Notes: a model not told the origin generated them from the sequence alone. A stretch of DNA of 64,000 bases from Cornus controversa (GCA_026545225.1 CM048846.1:82849270-82913269), one strand, 5' to 3'; shown: positions 12,770 to 24,665, counted from the first letter of the stretch. A program made the numbers and translations.

Positions 12770-13445
12770 TACAAATTTGTCCCAAAAACTAAAGAATTTG
12801 GGACAAAGAATTTTGTCCCTAAAAAGATATTTTTTTTTGCAACAAAGTATTTTGTCCCTAAAAAGAGTTTTTTTTTACAACAAAGCCTGTTTTTGTTGCA
12901 TAAAATATCACATTGGCGACAAACTCAATATTCGTCGCAAAAACTAAAGAATTTACGACAAAACATCTTTTGTCCCTAAAATGCATTATTTGCGACAAAT
13001 AGTTTTGTCCCTAAAGCTATCTTTTTACAATTACAAACCATGTTTTAGTCGCACAAAATATCATATTGGCGACAAACTGAAAATTTGTCGCAAAAACTCA
13101 AGAATTTCCGACAAAGTATTTTTGTCCCTAAAGCTATCTTTTTTGCAACAAAGTTTTCATCCCTAAAGTCTAACTTTTGCAACAAAAAAATTTTTTGTTC
13201 CTAAATACAATTTTTTTGCGACAAAATTTTGCAACAAATAATTAATTGTCGTCTAAATTGGCACATTTTGGGACGAACTTGTATTTTGTTGCAAAAAATA
13301 AAATATTGGTGACGAATTTATAAGTTTGTTGCAAAAAAAAAAAAAATTAGGCGACAAATTTATAATTTGTCGCAAATGACTACCTTTTGCCACAAATTGG
13401 GCTTTGTCCCTAAAAATTTTGTGGCAAAAAGCATAATTTGTTGTA
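12770..13445. repeat. Right subterminal repeat region of the CACTA element
   Basis: Mirror of the left region: GCGACAAA, TTTGTCGCAAAA and TTTGTCCCTAAA repeated in both orientations with longer units of about 110 bases (compare 12905-12975 with 13065-13135). Ends in the terminal TTGTAGTG. Confidence 0.85.
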
Positions 13446-13451
13446 GTGCAA

Positions 13452-14071
13452 CAAAGCCTAATCCAGTTCTATCTCCTACAGGCTTACCAACACTAATCAT
13501 GCTATCAAGCTTAATCTGCCCAGAAGTAAAATCAAGCAACTAATTTCTGTTGTGATTTTTTTAATTCAGGCTCAAAAAAATTAATTCTAGCAATAAGAGA
13601 ATCTTTGGCAGAAATAGATTGACTTACCTCGCTTTCGAGAAACTTGACTTTGCTTTGAAGGTTTTGAATGTTAGCTTTATTCTCTTCAATCAACTTCAAT
13701 TAATCTTCATTCGTTTTCTTCAAAGTTTCTTTCTCAGATTTCTTATTATAAGCTTCTAGCAATTTCTCAAAGAGTTTTGGCTTCTTGCTCTCACATGGTT
13801 ATACCTCAAATTGCTCAACTTCTGAATCATCAGACCCTACTTGGCTGGGAGTAATGTACATCTCTGTTTCACCTACATCAGAAGAAGAATCATTTGCAGT
13901 ATCATTATTCAATAAAGCAACAAAAATAAGAAAATCATTCTCAACAGAAGAATCACTATCAGAGTTAGAAGATTCAGACTTAGAAATAATAGCTTTTATG
14001 GCTTTCTTTTTAGTTTTTGAACTTTTCTGTGCACTAAAGTTATTTTTCTTAGGACTTGGACATTGATTAGA
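13452..14071 (-). pseudogene. Ty1/copia gag, middle part
   Basis: Minus-strand gag sequence between the TRIM (TSD 14072-14076) and the CACTA element. It encodes the last Cys of a zinc knuckle, a Lys/Ser-rich linker, a stretch of acidic Ser/Asp residues and then a Lys/Glu heptad-like region. In-frame stops occur, one just after EVEQFEV near 13799. The arrangement UBN2-type domain, knuckle, acidic linker, coiled coil, second knuckle resembles SIRE/Maximus-type gag; that clade call is inference. Confidence 0.7.
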
Positions 14072-14076
14072 TGTAT

Positions 14077-14648
14077 TGTAGTAACCCTTGTGGACGGGTG
14101 TGAGTGGGCGGGTGCGAAGACAGACACTAGGCTGAGCTACCACACTGACAGGGTACAGGGTGCTCAATCCCACATCGCCTGGGTGTGAAAAAGGGGATGT
14201 GCTTATATGTAGTATGTTCTCTTCAAATGGTATGAGGCCTTTTGGGGTAAACCCAAGAGCAAAACCGTGCAGGCTCAGGCCCAAAGCGGACAATATCATA
14301 CCATGTGTTGGAGCGGGGTATTACAGTTGGTATCAGAGCCTGAACCCAGCCGGAAGTAAGTGTGCCGACGAGGGCGTCGGGCCTCGTAGGGGGGTGGATT
14401 GTAGTAACCCTTGTGGACGGGTGTGAGTGGGCGGGTGCGAAGACAGACACTGGGCTGAGCTACCACACTGACAGGGTACAGGGTGCTCAATCCCACATCG
14501 CCTGAGTGTGAAAAAGGGGATGTGCTTATATGTAGTATGTTCTCTTCAAATGGTATGAGGCCTTTTGGGGTAAACCCAAGAGCAAAACTGTGCGGGCTCA
14601 GGCCCAAAGCGGATAATATCATACCGTGTGTTGGAGCGGGGTATTACA
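14077..14648 (+). mobile_element. Complete TRIM (terminal-repeat retrotransposon in miniature), 572 bp
   Basis: Two 249-base direct LTRs (14077-14325 and 14400-14648), both TGTAGTAACCC...GGGGTATTACA, differ at only about half a dozen sites. The 74-base interior has a tRNA-Met primer site TGGTATCAGAGC right after LTR1 and a polypurine tract AGGGGGGTGGAT right before LTR2. A perfect 5-base duplication TGTAT (14072-14076, 14649-14653) brackets the element. It carries no genes, so replication must depend on proteins of other retrotransposons. It interrupts the zinc knuckle of the copia gag and is younger than that element. The low LTR divergence points to a fairly recent insertion. Confidence 0.93.
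14328..14339 (+). promoter_or_regulatory. tRNA-Met primer-binding site of the TRIM
   Basis: TGGTATCAGAGC, complementary to the 3' end of plant initiator tRNA-Met, two bases after LTR1. Confidence 0.9.
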
Positions 14649-14653
14649 TGTAT

Positions 14654-15625
14654 GACCTTTACCACCATATGTCCAACAAGTAAGCTCAGTCTCCCTCGAG
14701 TCATCTTCTTTCTCTTTCCTTTCCTTACCTTTGGATGATGAGCTTTGATTCTGGAATTTCAAAGGATTTCCTTTCTCAAATTTCTACCTTTCTCATATTC
14801 AAGAATATTTCTAAATTTCCTAGCAAGGAGTGCAACATCATTATCTGAATCATATTCAAAACTTTCAATTTTTTCAATTTCAAATTTTGAAGAATTTGAA
14901 ATATTTGACAAACTTGAAGACTTGGAAGTCTTTGAGGTTTTTAAAGCCAAATTTTTTGTTTTCTGAAGCTTTGGATATTTCATCTCAAAAGTTTGAATTG
15001 ATCCAACTAACTCGACCATCTCCATTGAATCTACATCTCTACTCTCATCTAAGGCTTCCAACTTAGCTTGGAACCTATCAGGCAATGATCTCATAATTTT
15101 TCTGATAATCTGAAAAGATGGAGTTTTCTCACCAAGATTAGCACTACTTTGAACAATATCGTTAACCCTAGAATAAAAATCAGAAAACATCTCATCTTCA
15201 TCTATTCTAATTGTTTCAAATTTAGTGGCAAGCATTTGTTACTTAGATCTCCTTACCTTGGTGGTACCTTCATGAGTTACCTATAAAATATTCCATGCTT
15301 CTTTCGAAGTGGAACAAGCAGAGAGTCTAACAAATTCAGAAAGAACAACATAATTAAATATAGCATATAAACCCTTATTTTTATTATTAACATCTTCATG
15401 CTCAGCATTAGAACATGTTGCTTTATCCTTCTCTACAGACACAGCAGCATCACCATCACCAGTGTTAGTGATTGGAATTTTATAGCCATTCTCTACAGCC
15501 ATCCAAACTCTCTTTTCTTGAGATTTCAAAAAGGCTTTCATGCGAGACTTACAGAAAGTATAATTTGAATCATCAAATAAAGGAGTTCGTTGAATTGATC
15601 CACCCTCTTTTATACTAGATTCCAT
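14654..15625 (-). pseudogene. Ty1/copia gag, N-terminal part
   Basis: The minus-strand ATG at 15625 opens a 114-codon frame (SIQRTPLFDDSNYTFCKSRM...) with the DUF4219-type start of copia gag. A TAG after EAWNIL and a TAA about 15 codons later break the frame, which resumes at 15235 with a UBN2-type gag domain (VNDIVQSSANLGE..., IIRKIMRSLPDRFQAKLEAL). Near 14660-14690 lies a first zinc knuckle with its second Cys changed to Tyr (CWTYGGKGH), cut by the TRIM just before its last Cys. Start chosen because it lies 90 bases below the primer site at about 15702. Non-functional. Confidence 0.82.
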
Positions 15626-15701
15626 ACTAATTTTTCAAAGCAAAATAAATCTTGATTTTAAAAATACTTTGAAAGGAACTACTCACAAATTAGAGAACAC
15701 T

Positions 15702-15713
15702 GCTCTAATACCA
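15702..15713 (-). promoter_or_regulatory. Primer-binding site of the minus-strand copia element
   Basis: On minus TGGTATTAGAGC follows the LTR end ...CTCACA, a tRNA-Met type site with one change. It fixes the orientation and the inner edge of the LTR. Confidence 0.8.
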
Positions 15714-15715
15714 AT

Positions 15716-16923
15716 TGTGAGTTGCGCAGTGCGAACGCGGTTGCGAAAAGTACTTTTAAAACCTAGAGGGGGGTGAATAGGATCACTTGCTCGTTTGCTT
15801 AATTTTTAATAAACTCAATTTTAAGTCCAATTAACCAAACAATTAAAGCAAGTAAATAAGTTAAAGTGCAAGTAAAGTAAATAATGCACCGGATATACAT
15901 GGAAACCCAAGGCGGGAAAAACCACAAAGGGAGGCAGAATGCCTCAGGAAACCAATCCACTATAATGAAGCAAAGTATATCAGACTCTATCTCAGACTCA
16001 TACCCCTCTTCACTTTGTCAAGAATATGATGCAGAACACCTTATTCTTATGATTGCGATAACACGTCCAACTGCTGCAGACTTCTGGCTAACGTCACGAT
16101 CCTTACAAAAAGGTTGCTGGAAGAACAAAAATACTCAACAAGTATTTTGTTTCCTTCGTAGTGCGATATGGTCACCTTTCTTCCTCAGCAAGAAAGCAAG
16201 CGAAAAACCATCAATCTAATGTTCTGATTAGCGAATGATTTGATACAGTCTTTGTGCAGCTAATCAGAAGTAGAACACTATCCTAAATATCATTCGTGAA
16301 AAATAGATATGTGTTCTTAAAAATATATAACCCTAATTATACTGTATATACTTTCTCTCTTTAAAAATATTTATTTTTCAGGCTTTTTTTCTTCACCACT
16401 TTTTAGAGAAAATATAGATACATATATATAGGCAAGGGAGTCCTAATTCTACTTGGAAAAGAAGTTGTATACCAAAATAAAACTCTCCTAGAAGTTTCAA
16501 ACCCAATAGGAATCAGAATTTTCCTCAAAATTTGTTTCCTATTTGGAACAGGATAAGTGGGACCGGTGCCAAATAAATAGGACTGGTGGGACTTTGTAAA
16601 ATCCTGCAAAAATCAAACTACTGAGAAAAGTTGGAGCGGTCCTAAATATTAGAGACCGGTCCTAGTTTAAAAAATCCTAAATTTTTTATTTAAACCCTAA
16701 TTTTTCAAAATAGGCTTAGAAATAAAAAGTGCAGAGTGTCCTCACCATACTTACCTGTACTATATGGTGTTATTACTGATTTATCTACTTCCATATACTT
16801 GAATATCAGCTCGAAGTTGTCGAAGATCGATTACATAAAATAATACGAAAATTACAACTCAATCAATCAAGTTTTGATCACCGAAATATGCCAATTACAA
16901 TTATATATCTCACACTTCTCTCA
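15716..16923 (-). mobile_element. 5' LTR of a Ty1/copia element, copy 1 (about 1.2 kb)
   Basis: Bounded TG...CA on both strands (TGTGAGTTGCGC at 15716, CTCTCA at 16923), directly upstream of the primer site and of gag. Related LTR sequence recurs at 18080-19210, 25934-26145 and 57112-58440, sharing GTGAGTTGCGCAGTGCG, ACCTAGAGGGGGGTGAAT and GGATATACATGGAAACCC. The outer boundary is inferred from the CA end and comparison with copy 2; the partner LTR is outside the window or lost, so no target duplication can be checked. Confidence 0.75.
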
Positions 16924-17443
16924 TGGAATCCTTTCTAATTGCCCATTTGCTACGATTTTGATTAAAATTATGCATTAGTACATGGAGAAGTATTACAAAT
17001 GAATTATTATATGCAATTACAAGGGCATGGATGTGGACCATTCGACACTTATCAACAACATATAGTCTTAAAATATAAAAATTATAATTTTTTCTTATAT
17101 TTTGAGCTTCTCGGATTAGAAACCTTTGCTCAAATCCTGCTGAAAATAAATTTGGGCTCTAAAGTTTGTTCTCAGTTCTAGTCCGATGGTTTCAAATACC
17201 TTGCCCACGATTGTGAATATTTTGAACTAAACTTCTTTATTTATGATAGTATAAATAATCTAATTTAACTTTGTTTTATGTAAACAACATATAGTCTTAC
17301 AAATATTAAAATTATAAATTTTTCTTATATTTTAGCGGGTTTCTCGGGTTAGTAAAACTTTTGTCCAAATCCTATAGCAAAAATAAATTTGGACTCTAAA
17401 GTTTAATCTTAGTTTGCCCATGCTTGTAAAGATTTTGAACTGA
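16924..17443. repeat. Non-coding sequence with a direct repeat of about 230 bp
   Basis: Segments 17045-17235 and 17283-17445 are direct repeats sharing CAACATATAGTCTTA, TTTTTCTTATATTTT, AAATCCT and AATAAATTTGG. No coding frame beyond chance length. Confidence 0.65.
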
Positions 17444-17918
17444 TGCTTCGTTTGGTAGGGAAGAATGAAAGGAAAGAAAAAAATTCCTTCATTTATTAGA
17501 GAAGAAACAAGGAAAGAAGAGAAAAAAGGATGAATGAGTCATCTCTCATCTTTTACAAACTTTCATCCCTCCAAATATGGATGGGAAAACAGGAAGGAAG
17601 GAAGAAAGACAAGACTATTAAATAAGTTTTGAATTATGAAACTATCCTTATTTATTTGAGCATAATAAATGTTCAAAAGAGTACTATAAATAGTGATAGG
17701 TATAATGGTAAAAAAAATTATAACTCTTTCTTCTCTTCTCTCCCAACAAACAAAATAAGATTATCTTATTCTCTAGGAATGTCTCATCCATTCTTATCTC
17801 TTCCATCCCACCAAACAAAAAGAGAAAATAATACAATCTCTTCTCTAGAAATGTCTCATATATCCCTTCTTTTTCTACCTTTCATCTAATTTTTTTTCTT
17901 TCCTACTAAAAGGAGCAT
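17444..17918. mobile_element. MITE with imperfect inverted ends (475 bp)
   Basis: Left end TGCTTCGTTTGGTAGG and right end, read inwards, TGCTCCTTTTAGTAGG agree at 13 of 16 positions. Flanking triplets TGA/TAA hint at a PIF/Harbinger or Tourist-type 3-base duplication but are not identical. Interior is AG- and CT-rich and non-coding. Confidence 0.55.
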
Positions 17919-18079
17919 AAAACTTTTACTCCAACTATTTCTCTTTTCTACATCTATTGTTTAGTATTCTACTAAAATTCTTCTCACTTGTTATTGTTTT
18001 CTCTTATTCTGTTATACACTTTTTATTAGGTTAATTAATTACTAAAAACTATTATTTTAATTTTTCCTAATTAAAAATA

Positions 18080-19210
18080 AACCAATCACAAAAAACAAGT
18101 AAATGAGGTACGAGATGACATCGGATATACGTGAAAACCCAGAATGAAAGAAAACCATGGGTGAGGCTGTAGTCTCGGAGAAACAAATTCACTATCTCGA
18201 AGTAAAGTATAACAGATTGACTATGTCTCAGTCTTACACCCACTCCACTCTGCCAAGAATTAGGTGTTAAACACCTTAGGCTTACTCTTGCGACTCCACG
18301 TCCAATTGTTTTAGACTTTATATTAACTTCACATTCCTTGTAAATTTTGTCTCCTTCGTAGTGCAATTGATTCCTCCTTCCTCACAAACAAATTGTTGAA
18401 AAGAAACAACAAATCTAATGTGCTAATTGAACAAAATAATCTATAGTAGCTTCAATACAACGATCAAATTAAGAACACCATCCTAATATCACTCGGTGAA
18501 TATGTGTGTTCTCAAAAGAAAAACAAACAGAAAAAACAAGGATAATTTTCCTACCCTAAAAATACTTTCAAAAGCTCTCTCTTTAAAAATAATATATTCT
18601 AAAAGCACAATTGAAGAGAAAAGATAGAGTAATATTTATAGATGAGAGAGTTATAATATTACTTGGAAAAGTAGTTTTAAAACAATTTAGTACACTTCTC
18701 AAAGTTTCATGTAAAAAGAAAATCAAAATAATTCGTGTGGAAACACTTTTCTTTTGGAAATAGACCAAGTGCGACTGGTGCTTAATTTTTCTGTCTGGTT
18801 GAACTTCTTGCAGGTCTCAACTATCGAGAGTTGGATTGATCGTCAAAAAGTGCGACCAATCTGACTGTTTGGGAAACGAAAAATCAACATTCTATTACAC
18901 TAGTTTTTCCAAACTTGTCCAACCAACCTTGGGAAAATAAATTAAAAATAGGGAAATCCGTGTCAACCCACTTGGAAAACTAAATTAAAAATCTCTTAGC
19001 TGTTTTTTAAAATTAAACTACAGTGAATTGTGTTTTCATATACTTATCTGTTTGAAATGATGTTCTCATTGAATTATAAGTATCAATGCACTTATTTTTT
19101 AGCTCGTGGGATTGAGACCCAAATTAAATAAAATAAAACTATAACTTGATCAATTCCATTTTGGTATTGAAATTTGTCAATTACAAATAAAACATCTCAT
19201 AGTAACTCAT
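18080..19210 (-). mobile_element. Fragment of copia LTR, copy 2
   Basis: Collinear with copy 1 from its internal GGATATACGTGAAAACCC motif to its outer end (ATTGAAATTTGTCAATTAC...CTCATAG). The part next to the primer site is missing, so this is a truncated solo LTR or half LTR. Small open frames inside are chance. Confidence 0.65.
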
Positions 19211-20144
19211 TTAATACTATAAGTTTTCTAAATCGAACACAATATATAATATCAAATAAGACAATTCTTGCAACATTATACAAGCCGAGGTGGACTCAGA
19301 GAGGCTAAAAGTCTAGGCAAACTTGAGAGAGAGACAGAAAGAAAGAAGATGGCAGTATACAAGTAAACCATTGCCTCCTTGGTAAAGGGTGAGAAAGTGT
19401 GGAGAGATCATGAGTATGAGATGGGTGTGAGAGAGCATGGGAGCTCTCTTTTTTGTTCACTTGGAATCCTCCTGAGATCTCATTTTATTGGCCTTGGATC
19501 ATATCCTTTTATAAGCCAAGTGGGAAAGAGGGTGATGTCATCTATGACATTACATGTGAGTTTTTTAACATAATAATTAAAAGAGATAAATTTCTTAAAT
19601 AATTGTAAAGCAATGTTAATTAAAATGGAAATAAATTGTACACGAGTCAAAATGGTATTTCTTCCTTTACAAGTGAGGTCGATGATTAACTCGACGGACC
19701 TTGAACTTCAGCCACCAGCCAAGTAACTCCTCGGATCCCGAGTATCCCGAGTCCGGCTCCCAACTCAACTTTTTAGGTCTTCAATTCAATGACATGGTAT
19801 GCGTCATGTAACTTACGTGTTAACCGTTCCACAAAGCTAAGTAGGCCATTGTCATGTGGCATTTAAATTCGTTGTTCATAAACCTCATCTACCTAACGTT
19901 GGGTCCCAAATAGAGCTGGATAAGAGGATGCGGGTCAATGGTTTAAAAAATCAAAACTTAGTTGTTGTATAATCAGCAACTTGCCCATGAAATAAGATAC
20001 TCACAAATCGTGTCAAGTACAGAGAATTTAGCATGATATGAGGAAAAATATGTATTTGTCCCATCTGACAGGTAGGCAGGTAGGTAGGTAGCTTCTGCTT
20101 TTTGTAGTCACTCTTTTCTTTGGATCACAGAAAGAGATAGAGAG
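19211..20144 (+). other. Region upstream of the DC1 gene
   Basis: Non-coding. Contains the presumed promoter and 5' leader of the gene that starts at 20145; the bases before its ATG (AGAGAGATAGAGAG) also precede the related start at 50609. A CAGGTAGGCAGGTAGGTAGGTAG microsatellite-like run lies at about 20070-20090. I cannot place a TATA box with confidence. Confidence 0.5.
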
Positions 20145-22824
20145 ATGAAGATTAAACACTTCAGCCACAAGCATCGCTTGACCCTCTACAATCCGATCCG
20201 TAAAGAATCTGATCAAGAGACTTGCAATGGGTGCGGGTTCCGCATCGGGAGTGATTTCTATGGTTGCGACCGATGCCGTTATTACATATGCAGATCATGT
20301 ACTGAATTGCCGAACGAGATGCGACACCCCTTCCACGGGGAACATCCCCTCACTCTTCTCTCTAAATCACCTTACGAATCAGATGATGATTCTGAATCAT
20401 CAGATGAATCAGGTGGTATTTGCTGCAATGCCTGCTCCAATACATGTGACCGCTTCTTTTTTCACTGTTACGAATGTAAATTTGAGCTGGACATTAATTG
20501 CGCTACGCTGATGCCCACCACCAACAACTACTACGCAAGTGAGCAACAAATCACTCACCAGCATCCCTTGATTCCTTGTCATAGGAAAAAGGAGGAGGTT
20601 TGTTTTTGTTGCTCTGTGTGCGAGCTATCCATCAATGGCACCATCTATGTTTGTTTACATTGTAAGGCTATTCTCGATAAGTCATGTACCCAACTGTCAC
20701 AGCAGATCACACATCAGTTTCACCCTCATCACTCTCTCTCTCTCAAAGATTCTTCTCATGTTCATCGCCATTTTCATTGCGACGCCTGTCCGGATTTTGA
20801 GGGTCGCTTCTGCTATAGCTGTTCAGAGTGTGGAGCATTTGATCTGGACGTAAAATGCGCTTCTCTGATACCAAAAGTCATAATAAACAATGATGATCAA
20901 AGTTTAGAAATTGATCAAGCACCATTCTCCCACCAGCATTTATTGATTCCATGTGATGCGAATGGGAATTTTAGTTTTCTCTGTTCTGCCTGCAAGATAT
21001 CCATCAAGGGTACAATCTACGTTTGTCTTCAATGCAGGTTTTTCCTCCACAAATCATGTGCTGAATTGCCACCAAGGATCAAACACCCTTTTCATCCACA
21101 TTATCTTGTGCTCTATGATACTTCACAGAATTACGAATGCATGGCATGTGAATGTTCTTTTTGGGGCTTCAAGTACCAGTGTGCCTTCAATTGCTACTTT
21201 GCAATGGATATTATATGTGCTCCGCTGAGGTCCACTGTCAAATTTCAACTTCACCAGCACCCTCTTGCTTTCATCAACATGCAGTACGAAAATATTAACC
21301 TCATTACCTATCGAAGCAGAGGTATTCGGTGCAGCATTGGTGCAGTACATTGCTCCGGACGTGACCTCAGATTCCCTTACTTCCGTTGTGTGCCATGCAA
21401 TTTCAATCTCGACTTGTTCTGTGTTCCCACATTACCATATACATTCAAACATAGCAATCACATACATTCACTCACCCTCACTCATTCTCCCATCAAAGAC
21501 CATTCAGAAGACGATGATGACTCCGAATATTACTGTGACCTTTGCGAGGAAATTAGAGAGCTGCATGAGCCAACTTATTGTTGTGGGGAATGTCCCTATG
21601 TTGCTGAAGTTTTATGCGTGTTCGATGAGGTATGCCCTAATTTTTTCAGCTATTAGATGAGACCTACATTGATTACTTTTTTATTTCATATGAGTTTTTG
21701 TACTCCAGTTTTGGTCTGACATGATATTTTGATTGAATTTAATCAGCTTTTTGATTGAATCAAATTCAATCAAGGCAAGGGGGCTCACTTTTCGTAATCT
21801 TGTGAAAATTAATCGAATTTCAAGATATTTGAAAATTACCATGTAGACTTTTCAATATTTCCAACTCTGCTCCTCTTTTAGTTTTCTAAATTCCAAATGC
21901 ATAAACAAGATTTCATTTTATTTCCTTTTCTTCCCCAAAACCCCAATCCTAAAAAGATTTGTCTCTTCCATTGTCACTTGCATTTTTTTCCATAGGTTTT
22001 TACATGATTAAATTGTAGAGCACTGCTTCTATAATGTTTTTTGTTCATTTTTTTAAAATTCATTGTTGGCCAAAAATGTAAAATAATTTACAGAAGCTAC
22101 TCAACCTATATACTACTTAATATTAACGAGATGTATATATGATATCCTATTGACAAAGATTTCTATGTTGAGTAAAACGTCTCCTAGTAACAGGTCATCT
22201 GATTTTAAACAAAAATTTTGATTATATACTTCAAAAATGTTTGTTGTGAATGAATAATCATTAAATAGTACTCCATTGTATAAATTTGTTGACATCCATG
22301 CTTTACTTAACAATATAGTAGAGCCAAACTCTTTATCTTTTGGTTACTTGTCAGATTCTTCCTTTACTAGAGAGAGAGTGGTCTCAGGCACAAGATGAAG
22401 AGAAATTAATGCTTCAAGAAGAGGTAGATGCACTGACTACAAAATTAGAGACACTTATAACAAATTTGGATGAACTCAAGGAGAGACGTGTGCGGCATAT
22501 TGGCGACTACCATGTTGGTAAGTTGTTGTATACTCAGTTGTGTTTAGAAAAATTTGAAAATAATCCTTACCTAGTGGACTTGATGATAAAACTGATGCAG
22601 GGGTAATGGAAGTGGCAATTAAAAATGCATCAACAGATAAGAAAACGTTTTTAAGTGCTGCAAGAGATATTGATGAAGAGATTATAATACTTCAAGCAGA
22701 GGTAGATGCCCTAACAACAAAATTAGTGACAAAAACAACAAAACTGGATGAACTTAAGGAGGAAGGTGGGCAACATATTGGTAAGTACCAAATCAGTAAG
22801 TTGTTTAATACTCATTTGTTTTAG
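20145..22824 (+). CDS. DC1-domain (Cys/His-rich C1-like) protein, three exons, about 623 aa
   Basis: Exon 1 is 20145-21629, exon 2 22355-22517, exon 3 22601-22824. Donors GAG|GTATGC and TTG|GTAAGT, acceptors TGTCAG and GATGCAG; phases 0 and 1 keep the frame open. Exon 1 encodes eight DC1 repeats of the H-x-H-x-L...C-x2-C...C-x2-C...C pattern, beginning at about residues 5, 60, 132, 187, 249, 300, 351 and 405. Such repeats bind zinc and in other plant proteins have been proposed to bind lipids; the cellular role of this one is unknown. Exons 2 and 3 each encode a related Lys/Glu/Leu-rich segment (QEEVDALTTKLETL; QAEVDALTTKLVTK) predicted to form a coiled coil. It heads a local cluster with three broken relatives, whose last exons end VSYVDLK or similar. 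That ending is missing here, so exon 3 may be a replacement terminus. Start chosen by conservation of IKHFSHKHRLTLY with the copy at 50609. Confidence 0.85.
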
Positions 22825-23631
22825 GAAGAATGTTTCATGTTGTTATTGGGCATGTGGGGGGTGTGAGTCATACATAACATGATAAGTTGGGAGAAATTGA
22901 AGAATAGATGGCTTGGAAGTGCTTCCACAGTGGGCTTGGAAGTACTTCCAGATGGGTGAGGTTGTATGGGCAATTGAAGAATAGATGGCTTGTGGATTGC
23001 TAAGATGATGTGCATAGGCTACAAAAGTTGGGGATTTGCATATGCATATATGATGCATTTATTATAAAGGGTGGAAGTCTATTCAATAGGGCGAGCCAAA
23101 ATATAAATATGTTCTTAGGAATGGAGAGACGGCTCTAGACAAGGTGCGACCAATGAACATTTGAGTGTTTTGGGTTGAGAGCAATGTATGTGTGTTTGAG
23201 GTTGAATTTTTGATTAGAGGATGAAAGCCACATCACTTTGTCTTAGGTTGACAGGTTTGGTGGTGAGAGAGAGAGAGAGTGTGTGTGTTTTGAAATTGTG
23301 CATTGGTAGATGGTGGGAATTGACCAGGTAGAGGGTGTTGTTTGTGAGATGAATTGGCAGAGTTTGGTGGAGTTAGGAATTTCAGAATCTGAAATGAATT
23401 AGGTTCAATCTCTGAGGGAGGGAGAGAGAGCCATTTGGTGCCCAGTTGTTCTACAAGAAGAAGGTGAGTTCACCATTTCCAATTCTACACTTGATCAATG
23501 GTCTGACTTCTTAGTTAGAGTAGCTTCTTCAAATTCCAAGAGGCTTTCTGTTGAATGGGCAGGTCCCAAATGCTCCTTTCTTTAACTAAATGTGTTCTTG
23601 CCCACTGTCTAATTGCTGCCATTCTTGTTAG
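22825..23631 (+). other. Non-coding sequence after the DC1 gene
   Basis: No gene recognised. A short direct repeat (GAAGAATAGATGGCTTG at about 22898 and 22976) and a GAGAGA/GTGTGT run near 23265 are present. The usual last exon of the DC1 family is not found here. Confidence 0.5.
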
Positions 23632-24665
23632 TGTTGGAAATTAATACCCCATTCGTTCGTCACAAAAGAAGCAAATCATAAACAAACATACATAAAAACA
23701 TAATATTTTATGTGGTTCGGCCAACTCGATCTGCGTCGAGGGAGAGAAGAAAGTTAACTATATATATATGAATCAAGAACAGAATATACAATTTTGGACA
23801 ATGTCCACCCACTTTTGCATCTCCCTACTCTCACCCATTTTCTTCTCTCCTCACTCACTTCTTCATCCTCTTTTCTTCTCCACTGAACTCTCTCTCTATT
23901 TGTATAGAGTTCCCTACCTTAACTTGGTGAAAAAGTAATACAAAATTCTTATTAGGAAAGGAAAGCAAATACCAAAAAAAGTTACTTGGCGCGCTCAAGT
24001 ACAATTACTTGGGGCTAAAGTCTAACAACATTATAATTCAAATCCCAACTCAATTAGAATTTGAGACAATACATAACAAATCTTCACTTTGGTAAAACTT
24101 CTCCACCTTGACTGAAGATCACCAGCTCCACTATCATCTTCCCTTTTCTTTTCTATTTGTTTTATGGATCTTTACCAACCTACTATTGAACTCCCCAGAA
24201 CTAAATGTCGGCTCTAACAAACTATTCAGAACGAACCTTTGGACTCTCCAAGACCAACGTTCGGCTCTGAAATCACTTGTTGGTAATTAATACCCCATTT
24301 ATTTGACACAACGAAAATTAAACACACATAAAAACACAATGTTTTATGTGATTTGGCCAACTCGATCTACATGCATCTACGGAGTTAAGAAATGTAGAGA
24401 ATGATCACTCATTTATTGCATCTCCTTACTCTCACACACACTCTTATCTCCTCATTCATTCCTTCATCCGATCCTCTTTTCTTCTCTGCCTTCTCCACTC
24501 AACTCCCTCTTTATTTATAAAGAGTTCCTAACCCTAGTTTGGTGGGCAAAGAAAACAATTACCAAAAAAACTACTTGGGACTCAAGTACAATTACTTTAA
24601 ACCCAAGTCTAATAACATTACAATTCAAAACCCAACCCAATTAAAATTTGAGACAATACATAATA
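23632..24665 (-). mobile_element. Small non-autonomous LTR retrotransposon (1034 bp)
   Basis: Direct terminal repeats 23632-24078 and 24278-24665 both begin TGTTGG(A/T)AATTAATACCCC and end AATACATAA(C/T)A. A perfect 5-base duplication GTTAG flanks it (23627-23631, 24666-24670). The 199-base interior has no coding sequence. On minus the first LTR ends ...ACCAACA and is followed by GTGATTTCAGAGCC, resembling the tRNA-Met primer site, and AAGGTGGAG near 24100 is a polypurine-like tract, so the element reads on minus. Size and lack of genes put it between TRIMs and small copia derivatives. Confidence 0.85.

Larger units (their letters stand above)
4300..13448. mobile_element. Non-autonomous CACTA (En/Spm-type) DNA transposon, 9149 bp
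   Basis: The left end is CACTACAAGAAATTTG and the right end, read inwards on minus, is CACTACAACAAATTATG: classical CACTA inverted termini. The element is flanked by a perfect 3-base duplication CAA (4297-4299 and 13449-13451), and the target, a copia gag frame, is continuous once the element is left out. Both subterminal regions are packed with repeated TTTGTCGC/GCGACAAA motifs, as expected for transposase-binding subterminal repeats. No TnpA or TnpD-like frame is present (the longest open frame is about 120 codons), so mobility would need a helper. The interior holds a copied host exon, a spliceable-looking upstream exon and a smaller nested CACTA-like repeat. Confidence 0.9.

Noticed and set aside
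14160-14683. Overlapping open frames of 66-108 codons on both strands
   Set aside because: They lie within the TRIM LTRs, which are non-coding in every known family.
20227-21660. Several 70-130-codon frames overlapping the DC1 exon
   Set aside because: Alternate-frame shadows of a long Cys/His-rich coding exon.
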